A stretch of 35,123 nt of DNA from Bacteroidota bacterium (GTDB lineage Bacteria; Bacteroidota; Bacteroidia; 2-12-FULL-35-15): assembly GCA_947476185.1 (NCBI GenBank), contig CANJPX010000033.1, positions 1-35,123 on the forward strand. The letters are read 5' to 3'. The notes below the pieces were generated by a model. The model was not told where the DNA came from. It ran no database searches and saw only the letters and a list, made by a program, of their open reading frames with translations. Of this stretch, positions 16,544 to 23,749 are shown in pieces. Position numbers and translations under genes: made by a program. The number at the start of each line of letters is the position of its first letter. Positions within the stretch are counted from its first letter, which is position 1.

Positions 16544-17632
16544 TTATTCATGAAAATTCATTACATCATGGCCGCCATCCAACAAATATTTATCTCTCTC
16601 AAATAATTTCACATCGCTTGCAACCATTTCGCTTACCAATTGTTTTAGTGAGTGTTTCGGCTCCCAACCTAATATCTTCTTTGCTTTTGACGCATCGCCA
16701 ATCAATAGTTCCACTTCAGTTGGACGGAAATAACGGGGATCAACTTCAACCACCATAGTTCCTGTTTCGGAAATATATCCCTTTTCGTCTACTCCTTTTC
16801 CTTCCCATCTAATTTTTATTCCTACTTCAGCGAAAGCTAATTCAACAAAATTGCGGACAGTAATTTTCACACCGGTAGCCAAAACAAAATCATCCCCCTC
16901 TTTTTGTTGCATCATCATCCACATTCCTTCAACATAATCTTTTGCATGACCCCAATCGCGCTCCGCATCTAGGTTTCCAAGAAATAACTTTTCCTGCATT
17001 TTCAAATGAATCTTTGCTACTGCACGTGTAATTTTACGGGTAACAAAAGTTTCTCCGCGCAAAGGACTCTCATGGTTAAATAATATACCGTTACATGTAT
17101 ACATGCCGTAGGCCTCACGATAATTTTTTGTGATCCAAAAGCCATAAACTTTAGCTACACCATAAGGTGAACGGGGATAAAAAGGTGTAGTTTCTTTTTG
17201 AGGAATTTCCTGAACATACCCATACATCTCAGAGGTAGATGCCTGGTAAAAACGTGTTTTCTTTTCGAGTTTAAGAATTCGAATTGCTTCTAGAATCCGT
17301 AGTGTTCCTATTGCATCTGCATTTGCTGTATACTCGGGTGAATCAAATGAAACTTTAACATGTGACTGAGCTGCCAAATTGTAAATTTCATCAGGTTGTG
17401 TTTCCTGGATGATTCTGATAAGATTAGTTGAATCTGTGAGATCACCATAATGTAAAAAGAAATTTACTTTCTTTTCATGTTGATCTTTATATAAATGATC
17501 GATGCGACCTGTATTGAACATGGAACTTCTACGTTTGATTCCGTGAACGATATACCCTTTTTCTAGCAACAATTCAGCTAGATACGCACCATCTTGACCT
17601 GTAACCCCTGTTATTAAAGCAACTTTACTCAT
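16544..17632 (-). CDS. gmd: GDP-mannose 4,6-dehydratase
   Basis: This 362-residue SDR enzyme converts GDP-mannose to GDP-4-keto-6-deoxy-mannose. It has the Rossmann motif [27 protein letters not shown], the catalytic Thr-Ser-Glu in STSEMYG, and [10 protein letters not shown] as YxxxK. Further on it has [17 protein letters not shown] and [14 protein letters not shown]. These are diagnostic for GMD and separate it from other epimerases. It is the first gene of the minus-strand glycan operon, just past the terminator of the upstream T9SS gene. Confidence 0.96.
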   Translation of the reverse strand: MSKVALITGVTGQDGAYLAELLLEKGYIVHGIKRRSSMFNTGRIDHLYKDQHEKKVNFFLHYGDLTDSTNLIRIIQETQPDEIYNLAAQSHVKVSFDSPEYTANADAIGTLRILEAIRILKLEKKTRFYQASTSEMYGYVQEIPQKETTPFYPRSPYGVAKVYGFWITKNYREAYGMYTCNGILFNHESPLRGETFVTRKITRAVAKIHLKMQEKLFLGNLDAERDWGHAKDYVEGMWMMMQQKEGDDFVLATGVKITVRNFVELAFAEVGIKIRWEGKGVDEKGYISETGTMVVEVDPRYFRPTEVELLIGDASKAKKILGWEPKHSLKQLVSEMVASDVKLFERDKYLLDGGHDVMNFHE

Positions 17633-17687
17633 TTTATTTTTTTTAAATTATATGCAATAATACGAAATAAATACGTCAAAAAAGCAA

Positions 17688-17715
17688 AAAAGCCCCCTTT
17701 TTATAGGGGGCTTTT
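17688..17715 (-). terminator. intrinsic terminator after the PKD/T9SS gene
   Basis: A perfect 10-bp stem (AAAAGCCCCC with GGGGGCTTTT) has an 8-base loop. On the minus strand it is followed by TTTTGCTTTTTTG. It separates this gene from gmd. Confidence 0.9.
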
Positions 17716-17736
17716 ACCTTAAAAGAAGATGAAAGA

Positions 17737-19227
17737 TTATTTTGCAATCACAATTTGTTTAACTGTATTATTGTTGTTAGTATTTACTTTCATAGTGTAA
17801 ACACCTGCAGCAACAGAAGAAAGATCAAGTGAAGTTGTTGCAGAAGTAAATTCTTTTGAATAAACTAATTCTCCAACCACATTGTAAACTTGAACATTTG
17901 TTTTTGATGCTCCTCCCATTTCAATTGTAAATAAGCCATTTGAAGATGGATTTGGAAATACATTTAATATTCCTGTTGACAAATTTGCAATGTCCGTTGC
18001 TACAATTGTTACTGTTTGTGTTGTAATATTTGTATTACAAGTTCCAGCAGATGTAACAGTTAACGTTACTGTCCATGTTCCAACACCAAAAGTGTGCGAA
18101 GGGTTTGCAGTATTATCAACTGGAGAACCGTCACCAAAATCCCAAGAATATGTTGCAGCTCCAGTAGAAGTACTTGTAAATGCTATCAAAGGGGATGCCG
18201 TTGCATTTTGTGTAAATGAGGCTATTGCATTTGGAGTAATAGAAAGATACGTTTCCTTGGTATCCAAACAGCTCGTAAATAAACCAGCTATTGTATAAAG
18301 AGTAACTGTATCAAGACCTGCAGCCGGGTATGTATAGGCAGCATTTGTACTCCACTGTATAGGGGAACCATTGCCCATATCCCATGCATAAACTGAGTCG
18401 GAAACGGTATTCCAATAACCATAAAAAGCACCATAATTATACATACGGTTTCCCAAAATAGCCGCTGGTGTAGTGGTATTTGTAAAAGTTAATGCTGTAC
18501 CTAAACACATAGTAGTAGCAACAGGACTCATAGTGTAATTCGTAGCAATTGGATAGCTAATTACAGGAGCGATAATCGCTTCTGGTGCATCAGGAGCTGC
18601 AGCAGCCGATACTTCAAACCATCCACCAAATCCAGGGGCATTGATATGAGATAAATTTTCGTTATAAGTATCAACAACTACAGTATTATTAACAACAACC
18701 GCAATAGTATCTGTTGCACTTGTATTTCTAATAGCTACCGCATAATTTCCAGTAACAGTCAATGGAGTAGTGAACATTGCGGTCCAAACTTTCACAGTTG
18801 TGTTCAATACGATTGTTTGGGTAGCAATGACAGTGGTTGGTGTATTTGTCGCATCAACATTGTATAATACAGCCGTAGCCGTAAGGGTTTGAGCCGGATT
18901 TGGTATATCCTTAACACCTCCCCAAAAAGAGATTCCTTTTACAGTTAGCGTTCCTGTATTCAAAAAGGTTTGAGCCCATTCAGTTATAGTAGCAGTTGCA
19001 GTTTGTAACCAATATTGACTAGTTCCCAACATCTCCTCCTTCAGGTAACTATAAAACACTGTATCATTACCACATGTCATTGAAGAAACTGATTTTGATT
19101 TTGAGTCTTTGTTAAAAGTAATTGAAGGCTTTGCTGCAGGCTTAGAGTTATTTATTTGAATAGTGCCTTGCGCAAATGCGGCAAATCCAAAAATAACTAA
19201 CGACGAACTTAGTAGTAGTTTTTTCAT
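17737..19227 (-). CDS. secreted PKD-domain protein with T9SS sorting domain
   Basis: This 496-residue exported protein has a signal peptide (residues 1-19, FGFAAFAQ). The N-terminal half (about 50-220) is beta-rich and resembles choice-of-anchor-type domains. Two PKD-like domains follow: YAWDMGNGSPIQW around 280 and YSWDFGDGSPVDN around 363. The last 75 residues form a type A Por sorting domain (LNVFPNPSSNG, VQVYNVVGELVYS, AAGVYTMKV, KQIVIAK), so it is secreted by the type IX system and attached to or released from the surface. No catalytic domain is visible. It is probably monocistronic, with its own promoter and terminator. Confidence 0.88.
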   Translation of the reverse strand: MKKLLLSSSLVIFGFAAFAQGTIQINNSKPAAKPSITFNKDSKSKSVSSMTCGNDTVFYSYLKEEMLGTSQYWLQTATATITEWAQTFLNTGTLTVKGISFWGGVKDIPNPAQTLTATAVLYNVDATNTPTTVIATQTIVLNTTVKVWTAMFTTPLTVTGNYAVAIRNTSATDTIAVVVNNTVVVDTYNENLSHINAPGFGGWFEVSAAAAPDAPEAIIAPVISYPIATNYTMSPVATTMCLGTALTFTNTTTPAAILGNRMYNYGAFYGYWNTVSDSVYAWDMGNGSPIQWSTNAAYTYPAAGLDTVTLYTIAGLFTSCLDTKETYLSITPNAIASFTQNATASPLIAFTSTSTGAATYSWDFGDGSPVDNTANPSHTFGVGTWTVTLTVTSAGTCNTNITTQTVTIVATDIANLSTGILNVFPNPSSNGLFTIEMGGASKTNVQVYNVVGELVYSKEFTSATTSLDLSSVAAGVYTMKVNTNNNNTVKQIVIAK

Positions 19228-19267
19228 ATATTCTATTTTGTTTAAATGGTTTTAAAAAAATTTTGCG

Positions 19268-19302
19268 CAAAGCTAATAAATTAAACGGAGTTTTATTTCA
19301 AA
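19268..19302 (-). promoter_or_regulatory. candidate promoter of the PKD/T9SS gene
   Basis: The minus strand has TTTTG followed 23 bases later by TAGCTTTG (19275-19268), matching TAnnTTTG. The spacer is slightly long. The box lies 40 bases before the ATG at 19227. Confidence 0.45.
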
Positions 19303-19320
19303 AGAGTTAAGGAAGTAATA

Positions 19321-20127
19321 TTATTGCACCGTAAACCAGTTATTAAGCAAGCTGGGCTTGTTATAAACTACCGATTTATTTGTAGAATAATCGACCACCT
19401 GCTTTCCTGAAATTTCACATATTGCTTGTCCCGCAGCTGTATCCCACTCCATTGTTGGAGCAAAGCGCGGGTAAACATTTGCACTTCCTTCTGCCACCAG
19501 GCATAATTTTATAGAACTTCCAGAAGACAAAAAATTCACCTCCCCATGCATCATTTTTAAACCGTCAATAAACATTTCCGTTTCTTCCGAAAGGTGTGAA
19601 CGACTTGCTACTACAGTGAATTTTTTATTGATTGTTGTTAACGGTAGTTTAATTGACGATTTTAATAGTTCTTGTAAACCTGTATTATTCAATCGGGGAT
19701 TTATGATTTCCGATTTGAATGCTCCAACGCCTTCAGCAGCAAAATAAATGACTTTTGTAACGGGTACATAAATTACCCCTAAGATTGATCTTTGTTTGTG
19801 AATCAAAGCAATATTGACAGTAAATTCTCCATTGCGTTTTACAAATTCTTTCGTGCCATCGAGAGGATCCACCATCCAAAAATATTCCCACCGGCAACGT
19901 TCAGAATAATCGATAGATTTGCCTTCCTCACTTAAAACAGGAAAATTTGTTGTTTTCAAATTTTCACAAATTGCATTGTGCGCGTTTTTATCAGCTAATG
20001 TGAGCGGCGATTTATCATCCTTTTGCTCTACAGCAAAATCAGAATTGTACACTTTTAGAATTTCCTCTCCTGCCACCAAAGACGCTTTTATTGCAGCAAA
20101 TAAATAATCTTTCAAATCAATGCTCAT
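19321..20127 (-). CDS. cysQ: 3'(2'),5'-bisphosphate nucleotidase CysQ
   Basis: The ATG at 20127 gives 268 residues starting MSIDLKDYLF. A longer frame from a TTG at 20190 would run through the end of the upstream gene and is unlikely. Inositol-monophosphatase-fold metal sites are present: DDKSPLTLADKNAH, LSEEGKSIDYSER, the hallmark DPLDGTKEF, and EWDTAAGQAICE. CysQ hydrolyses 3'-phosphoadenosine 5'-phosphate, the by-product of PAPS use, to AMP. It is the fourth gene of the deoC operon, 28 bases after the degenerate ALDH gene, and lies near the divergent cysCDN genes that make PAPS. Confidence 0.93.
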   Translation of the reverse strand: MSIDLKDYLFAAIKASLVAGEEILKVYNSDFAVEQKDDKSPLTLADKNAHNAICENLKTTNFPVLSEEGKSIDYSERCRWEYFWMVDPLDGTKEFVKRNGEFTVNIALIHKQRSILGVIYVPVTKVIYFAAEGVGAFKSEIINPRLNNTGLQELLKSSIKLPLTTINKKFTVVASRSHLSEETEMFIDGLKMMHGEVNFLSSGSSIKLCLVAEGSANVYPRFAPTMEWDTAAGQAICEISGKQVVDYSTNKSVVYNKPSLLNNWFTVQ

Positions 20128-20155
20128 TTTTAATTCCACATTTAATATTACCCAC

Positions 20156-21040
20156 TTAATACCCTCCCTTTGAAGAACCAATATTTTCAACAGGATGCCA
20201 TGTAGTTTTTATTTCCTGATTATCAAAAATAAAATAAGGGCTTTGAGATTTATCTGAATTCAAAATAATTTTGTCATAAATATGAACCCTTTTAACATTT
20301 AAGGCAGCATTTTCCTTTATCGTTTTTATTTCGTTTTTATTTTTTCGATAATACAACAAGGAATTCACATCCATATGAGAAGAAAAATGTGAATGCAACT
20401 CAGCAGAATTTCCTGTTAAAATATTCACGACACCAGCAGAAAGGTCAGACGTATTTAATACTTCAGAAAAAGTAATAGCACATAACGGTTTACTTTCAGA
20501 AGCTAACACCACGCACGTATTTCCACCTGCAATCACAGGAGCAATTGAAGTTACTAATCCTAAGAGTGAGCTTTCTTCAGAAGAAACAATTGCAACAACC
20601 CCGGTTGGCTCAGGAACAGAAAAATTAAAATGTGATGATGCAACAGGATTAACGGAGCTAAACAAGGCTTGGTATTTATCACACCAGCCTGCATAATAAA
20701 CCAATCGATCGATCGACATTGTTACTTCTTCTTTTGCATTAGCAGCACTTACACCTTGTAGCAATAGTTCAGAAACAAACTGCTCTTTTCTTCCTTCCAG
20801 CATTTCAGCAATCCGATATAGAATCTGACTACGATTGAAGGCAGATTTTTCACTCCAGCCACCAAAGGCACTGCGAGCGGCAACAACAGCATTTCTAAAA
20901 TCTTTTCGTGATGACAAACACATATTTGCTATCACCTCATTTTTTTTATTTTTTAACGGATAATATCGCCCTGATTCTGTCCTGGGAAATTGCCCACCAA
21001 TAAATATTTTGTACGTTTTTTGTATTTCGATTCTAGACAT
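20156..21040 (-). CDS. degenerate half-length aldehyde dehydrogenase-like protein
   Basis: This 294-residue protein aligns with the N-terminal (NAD-binding) half of ALDH proteins, which are normally about 490 residues. Matching landmarks are the KIFIGGQFP start, FGGWSEKSAFNRSQILYRIAEML, YYAGWCDKYQ, PTGVVAIVS and GVVNILTG. Key residues are gone: PWNFP is replaced by SSEES, the Lys of VLKPAE by Ser (VLASES), and FTGS by YYRKN. The ELGG glutamate and the catalytic cysteine region are absent. The frame is intact and ends in a distinct tail (KTTWHP). It starts 11 bases after a full-length ALDH, so I interpret it as a non-catalytic partner subunit rather than a pseudogene. Confidence 0.85.
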   Translation of the reverse strand: MSRIEIQKTYKIFIGGQFPRTESGRYYPLKNKKNEVIANMCLSSRKDFRNAVVAARSAFGGWSEKSAFNRSQILYRIAEMLEGRKEQFVSELLLQGVSAANAKEEVTMSIDRLVYYAGWCDKYQALFSSVNPVASSHFNFSVPEPTGVVAIVSSEESSLLGLVTSIAPVIAGGNTCVVLASESKPLCAITFSEVLNTSDLSAGVVNILTGNSAELHSHFSSHMDVNSLLYYRKNKNEIKTIKENAALNVKRVHIYDKIILNSDKSQSPYFIFDNQEIKTTWHPVENIGSSKGGY

Positions 21041-21051
21041 ATCCGATTTTT

Positions 21052-22527
21052 TTAAAGATTTAAATAAGGCATTAAACCATGTAATCCACCTTCTCTCCCA
21101 AATCCACTTTCTTTGTAACCACCGAATGGAGAAGCGGGATCAAATTTATTATACGTATTTGCCCAAACCACGCCTGCTCTTAATTTATTTGTCAGATTAA
21201 AAATCTTTGACCCTTTATCTGTCCATACACCTGCAGACAATCCATAAGGAATATTGTTTGCTTTTTCAATCACCTCTTCAATTGTTCTGAAAGTTTGAAC
21301 CGTTAATACAGGACCAAATATTTCTTCCTGAACAATACGATGAGATTGTGATGCATCCAAAAATAAAGTCGGTCTGCAAAAATTCCCCTTACTCGGAATG
21401 GCACAGGATGATTGGTAAATTTCAGCCCCTTCATTTTTTCCGATCTTTATGTATTCGTTGATCTTTAAAAGTTGTTCTTTAGAATTGATGGCGCCTATAT
21501 CCGTATTTTTGTCCATTGGATCACCAACGATCAATGTCTCCATTCTATCCTTCAATTTGCGGATCACAATATCCGCAACACTTTCCTGAACAAACAATCG
21601 TGATCCTGCACAACACACATGACCTTGATTAAAGAAGATTCCATTTACAATACCTTCAACCGCTTGATCGATCGCCGCATCAGCAAAAATAATATTTGCT
21701 GCTTTTCCTCCTAATTCAAGTGTTAACTTTTTATTTGTTCCGGAGATTGACCTTTGAATTAATTTCCCTACATCCGTTGAACCGGTAAATGCAATTTTAT
21801 TTATATCAGGGTGATTTACGATAGCTGCTCCCGTTTTACCGGCACCGGTCACAATATTTACAACACCATTTGGTAAGCCGCTATCACGTATCAACTCTGC
21901 CAATTTTAATGCAGTGAGGGAAGTGGTTTCTGCCGGTTTTAAAACAACGGTATTACCCGCAGCCAGAGCCGGCGCAATTTTCCAGGCAGCCATTAATAAA
22001 GGGAAATTCCAAGGAATGATCTGTCCGACCACACCTAAAGGTTTTGGATTTCTATTTGGGAATGCATATTCTAATTTATCGGCCCATCCTGCATTATAAA
22101 AAAAATGATTTGCCGCTAAAGGAACATCAATATCTCTGCTTTCACGAATTGACTTACCTCCGTCCATTGTTTCTATCACTGCAAATTCACGTGCGCGTTC
22201 TTGCATTAACCGCGCAATTCGAAAAATATATTTCCCTCTCTCCTTTCCTGATAATTTACTCCATTTTTCAAATGCTTTACGCGCAGCCTTTACAGCTTTA
22301 TCCACATCCTTCTCATCGGCTTCAGCAATCTCGGCTATCTTTTGTTCGGTTGCAGGATTATAAGTAGCGAAATATTTTTTACTGTTTGGTTTTACGAATT
22401 CACCATTGATGAACAGATCGTATTGCTTCTTAAGTGAAATATGACCGGAGTCTTCAGGAGCGGGAGCATATGCCCAATCCGTTTTAAAATCCAATTTTGC
22501 TTTTGTAATTTCTTTTTTCTTACTCAT
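21052..22527 (-). CDS. aldehyde dehydrogenase (NAD-dependent family)
   Basis: With the ATG at 22527 the protein has 491 residues; an upstream TTG at 22545 adds only six. All ALDH motifs are present: IIPWNFPLLMAAWKIAPALA, VLKPAE, AFTGSTDVG, LELGGKAANI with the general-base Glu, and GHVCCAGSRL with the catalytic Cys. The C-terminus carries EIFGPVLTVQ and SPFGGYKESGFGRE. The enzyme probably oxidises the acetaldehyde produced by the neighbouring DeoC, or a related aldehyde. It lies 33 bases after deoC and 11 bases before the degenerate ALDH gene. Substrate identity is inferred from context. Confidence 0.93.
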   Translation of the reverse strand: MSKKKEITKAKLDFKTDWAYAPAPEDSGHISLKKQYDLFINGEFVKPNSKKYFATYNPATEQKIAEIAEADEKDVDKAVKAARKAFEKWSKLSGKERGKYIFRIARLMQERAREFAVIETMDGGKSIRESRDIDVPLAANHFFYNAGWADKLEYAFPNRNPKPLGVVGQIIPWNFPLLMAAWKIAPALAAGNTVVLKPAETTSLTALKLAELIRDSGLPNGVVNIVTGAGKTGAAIVNHPDINKIAFTGSTDVGKLIQRSISGTNKKLTLELGGKAANIIFADAAIDQAVEGIVNGIFFNQGHVCCAGSRLFVQESVADIVIRKLKDRMETLIVGDPMDKNTDIGAINSKEQLLKINEYIKIGKNEGAEIYQSSCAIPSKGNFCRPTLFLDASQSHRIVQEEIFGPVLTVQTFRTIEEVIEKANNIPYGLSAGVWTDKGSKIFNLTNKLRAGVVWANTYNKFDPASPFGGYKESGFGREGGLHGLMPYLNL

Positions 22528-22560
22528 TTGATACTTTTTTCTCAATTAAAATATGATGAC

Positions 22561-23472
22561 TTAATCCTTCGAAAAATAATCTGAACTCTGATAAACACCT
22601 GTTGTCTGCTTCACAATTTGCATCAATACATCATTTGCTAAACTGCTTGCTCCGAAACGAAACCACTCATTACTCAACCATGCTCCACCTAAAGTTTCCC
22701 GAAGCATCACCAAATACTGCAGTGCTAATTTTGATGTTGAGATCCCTCCGGCAGGTTTCATTCCCACCATTCTATCCGTAGCATAATAATAGTCACGTAT
22801 AGCTTCTAACATCACTAATGTCACCGGCATTGTTGCAGCCGGAGAAATTTTTCCTGTTGATGTCTTAATGAAATCCGCGCCTGCATACATAGCAATATCA
22901 CTCGCCTTACGAACATTATCCAATGTTGAAAGTTCGCCAGTTTCAAAAATCACTTTTAATCTTGCCTTACCGCAAACATCTTTAATCGCGGCTATTTCAT
23001 CGAAAACAAAATTGTAATTTCCTTTCAAAAATTCGCCTCTTGAAATTACCATATCAATTTCATCAGCCCCATTTTCAAGTGCAAATTTTGTATCCGAAAT
23101 TTTTATTTCGTGTGTTGATTGCCCACTTGGAAAAGCAGTAGAAACAGAAGCAACTTTAACACCCGAGCCAATCAACGACTCTTTTGCAATTTTTACCATG
23201 GAAGGATAAACGCAAACGGCAGCAACAGTAGGTAACCCCGGAATAACATCATGCAAATGCATTGCTTTATAGCACATTTGTTTTACTTTACCATCGGTAT
23301 CCTTCCCTTCCAGAGTAGTCAGATCAATCATATTAAGGATCATCTTTAACCCTTGCATCTTTGACTCCTTCTTGATACTTCGGGTTGTAAATCGAGCAAC
23401 ACGTTCCTCGATCCCAACCTGGTCAATCGTAGGAGTAATTCTAAAATCGGGAAGTATAATCTTTGCAGCCAT
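22561..23472 (-). CDS. deoC: deoxyribose-phosphate aldolase
   Basis: This 303-residue aldolase cleaves 2-deoxyribose-5-phosphate to glyceraldehyde-3-phosphate and acetaldehyde. The Schiff-base lysine is in ADFIKTSTGK, a second active-site lysine in GMKPAGGIST, and the aspartate in DEIDMVISRG. The protein has a long N-terminal extension compared with short bacterial DeoC (about 220-260 residues), as in the long form found in eukaryotes and actinobacteria. It is first in the operon deoC - ALDH - ALDH-like - cysQ. The product acetaldehyde explains the neighbouring ALDH. Confidence 0.95.
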   Translation of the reverse strand: MAAKIILPDFRITPTIDQVGIEERVARFTTRSIKKESKMQGLKMILNMIDLTTLEGKDTDGKVKQMCYKAMHLHDVIPGLPTVAAVCVYPSMVKIAKESLIGSGVKVASVSTAFPSGQSTHEIKISDTKFALENGADEIDMVISRGEFLKGNYNFVFDEIAAIKDVCGKARLKVIFETGELSTLDNVRKASDIAMYAGADFIKTSTGKISPAATMPVTLVMLEAIRDYYYATDRMVGMKPAGGISTSKLALQYLVMLRETLGGAWLSNEWFRFGASSLANDVLMQIVKQTTGVYQSSDYFSKD

Positions 23473-23495
23473 TCTATATATCTATAAATCGAAAA

Positions 23496-23503
23496 CAAAG
23501 ATA
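23496..23503 (-). promoter_or_regulatory. candidate -7 box of deoC
   Basis: The minus strand reads TATCTTTG, fitting TAnnTTTG, 23 bases before the deoC ATG. No good -33 element is evident, and the cysCDN promoter begins 13 bases away on the other strand. Confidence 0.4.
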
Positions 23504-23515
23504 TTCAAAAATTTC

Positions 23516-23548
23516 TTTTTGCATTTTAAAAATAAGGTCATACATTTG
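23516..23548 (+). promoter_or_regulatory. Bacteroidota-type promoter of the cys leader and cysCDN
   Basis: TTTTTG (23516-23521), a 19-base spacer, and TACATTTG (23541-23548) make a full match to the phylum consensus. Transcription should start near 23552-23556, so the leader-peptide ATG at 23557 would be almost leaderless. Confidence 0.75.
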
Positions 23549-23556
23549 CAGCAGAA

Positions 23557-23631
23557 ATGAAAACAATCAACTTCCATAAAAAAATCAACAGCTACAGCAC
23601 AATGATGTGTTGTATGACATGCTGCATTTAA
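23557..23631 (+). CDS. 24-residue leader peptide with a Met/Cys cluster
   Basis: This short frame starts with ATG at 23557 and ends with TAA at 23629-23631. The first 15 residues are polar and basic (MKTINFHKKINSYST). The last nine are Met-Met-Cys-Cys-Met-Thr-Cys-Cys-Ile, with Cys codons at 23608-23613 and 23620-23625. Four Cys codons in nine is extraordinary by chance and lies upstream of cysteine-pathway genes. The reading frame begins a few bases after the predicted transcription start. I interpret it as a sensing leader peptide whose translation stalls when charged tRNA-Cys is scarce. There is no known homologue that I can name. Confidence 0.75.
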   Translation: MKTINFHKKINSYSTMMCCMTCCI

Positions 23632-23681
23632 TTTATGGAAAGACAATAATATCTATTTGAGCTTATTTCAAAGGTCTTTCC
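23572..23681 (+). promoter_or_regulatory. attenuator: alternative hairpins of the cysCDN leader
   Basis: Segment 1 (TTCCATAAA, 23572-23580, within the leader frame) is the exact complement of segment 2 (TTTATGGAA, 23632-23640, right after the stop codon). The overlapping segment GGAAAGAC (23637-23644) is the exact complement of GTCTTTCC (23674-23681), which is the 5' arm of the terminator. So 1:2, 2:3 and 3:4 are mutually exclusive. A ribosome stalled on the Cys codons would leave segment 2 free to form the antiterminator. A ribosome at the stop codon would cover it and allow termination. Confidence 0.75.
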
Positions 23682-23701
23682 CAACAGGTAAGGCCTTTTT
23701 T
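23670..23701 (+). terminator. intrinsic terminator of the cysCDN leader
   Basis: The 12-position stem AAAGGTCTTTCC (23670-23681) pairs with GGTAAGGCCTTT (23687-23698), with one mismatch and one G-T pair. It has a 5-base loop and ends in six T (23696-23701). It lies 48 bases before the cysC start. Confidence 0.85.
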
Positions 23702-23749
23702 GTTTTATATTTGTAGTTAAATAATTGTAAAAACAAACGTTAGTAGTTT

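Noticed and set aside
20156..21040. The short ALDH-like gene as a decayed pseudogene
   Set aside because: The frame is intact, tightly packed in an operon, and ends in a distinct tail; loss of motifs looks like adaptation to a non-catalytic role.
22530..22550. TTGATAC-like bases upstream of the ALDH gene as another copy of the heptamer repeat
   Set aside because: A single 7-mer without neighbouring units is not an array.
23557..23701. SAM riboswitch or T-box as explanation of the cys leader
   Set aside because: The region is too short, no SAM-I core or T-box sequence is seen, and the Cys-rich frame with alternative hairpins explains the structure better.
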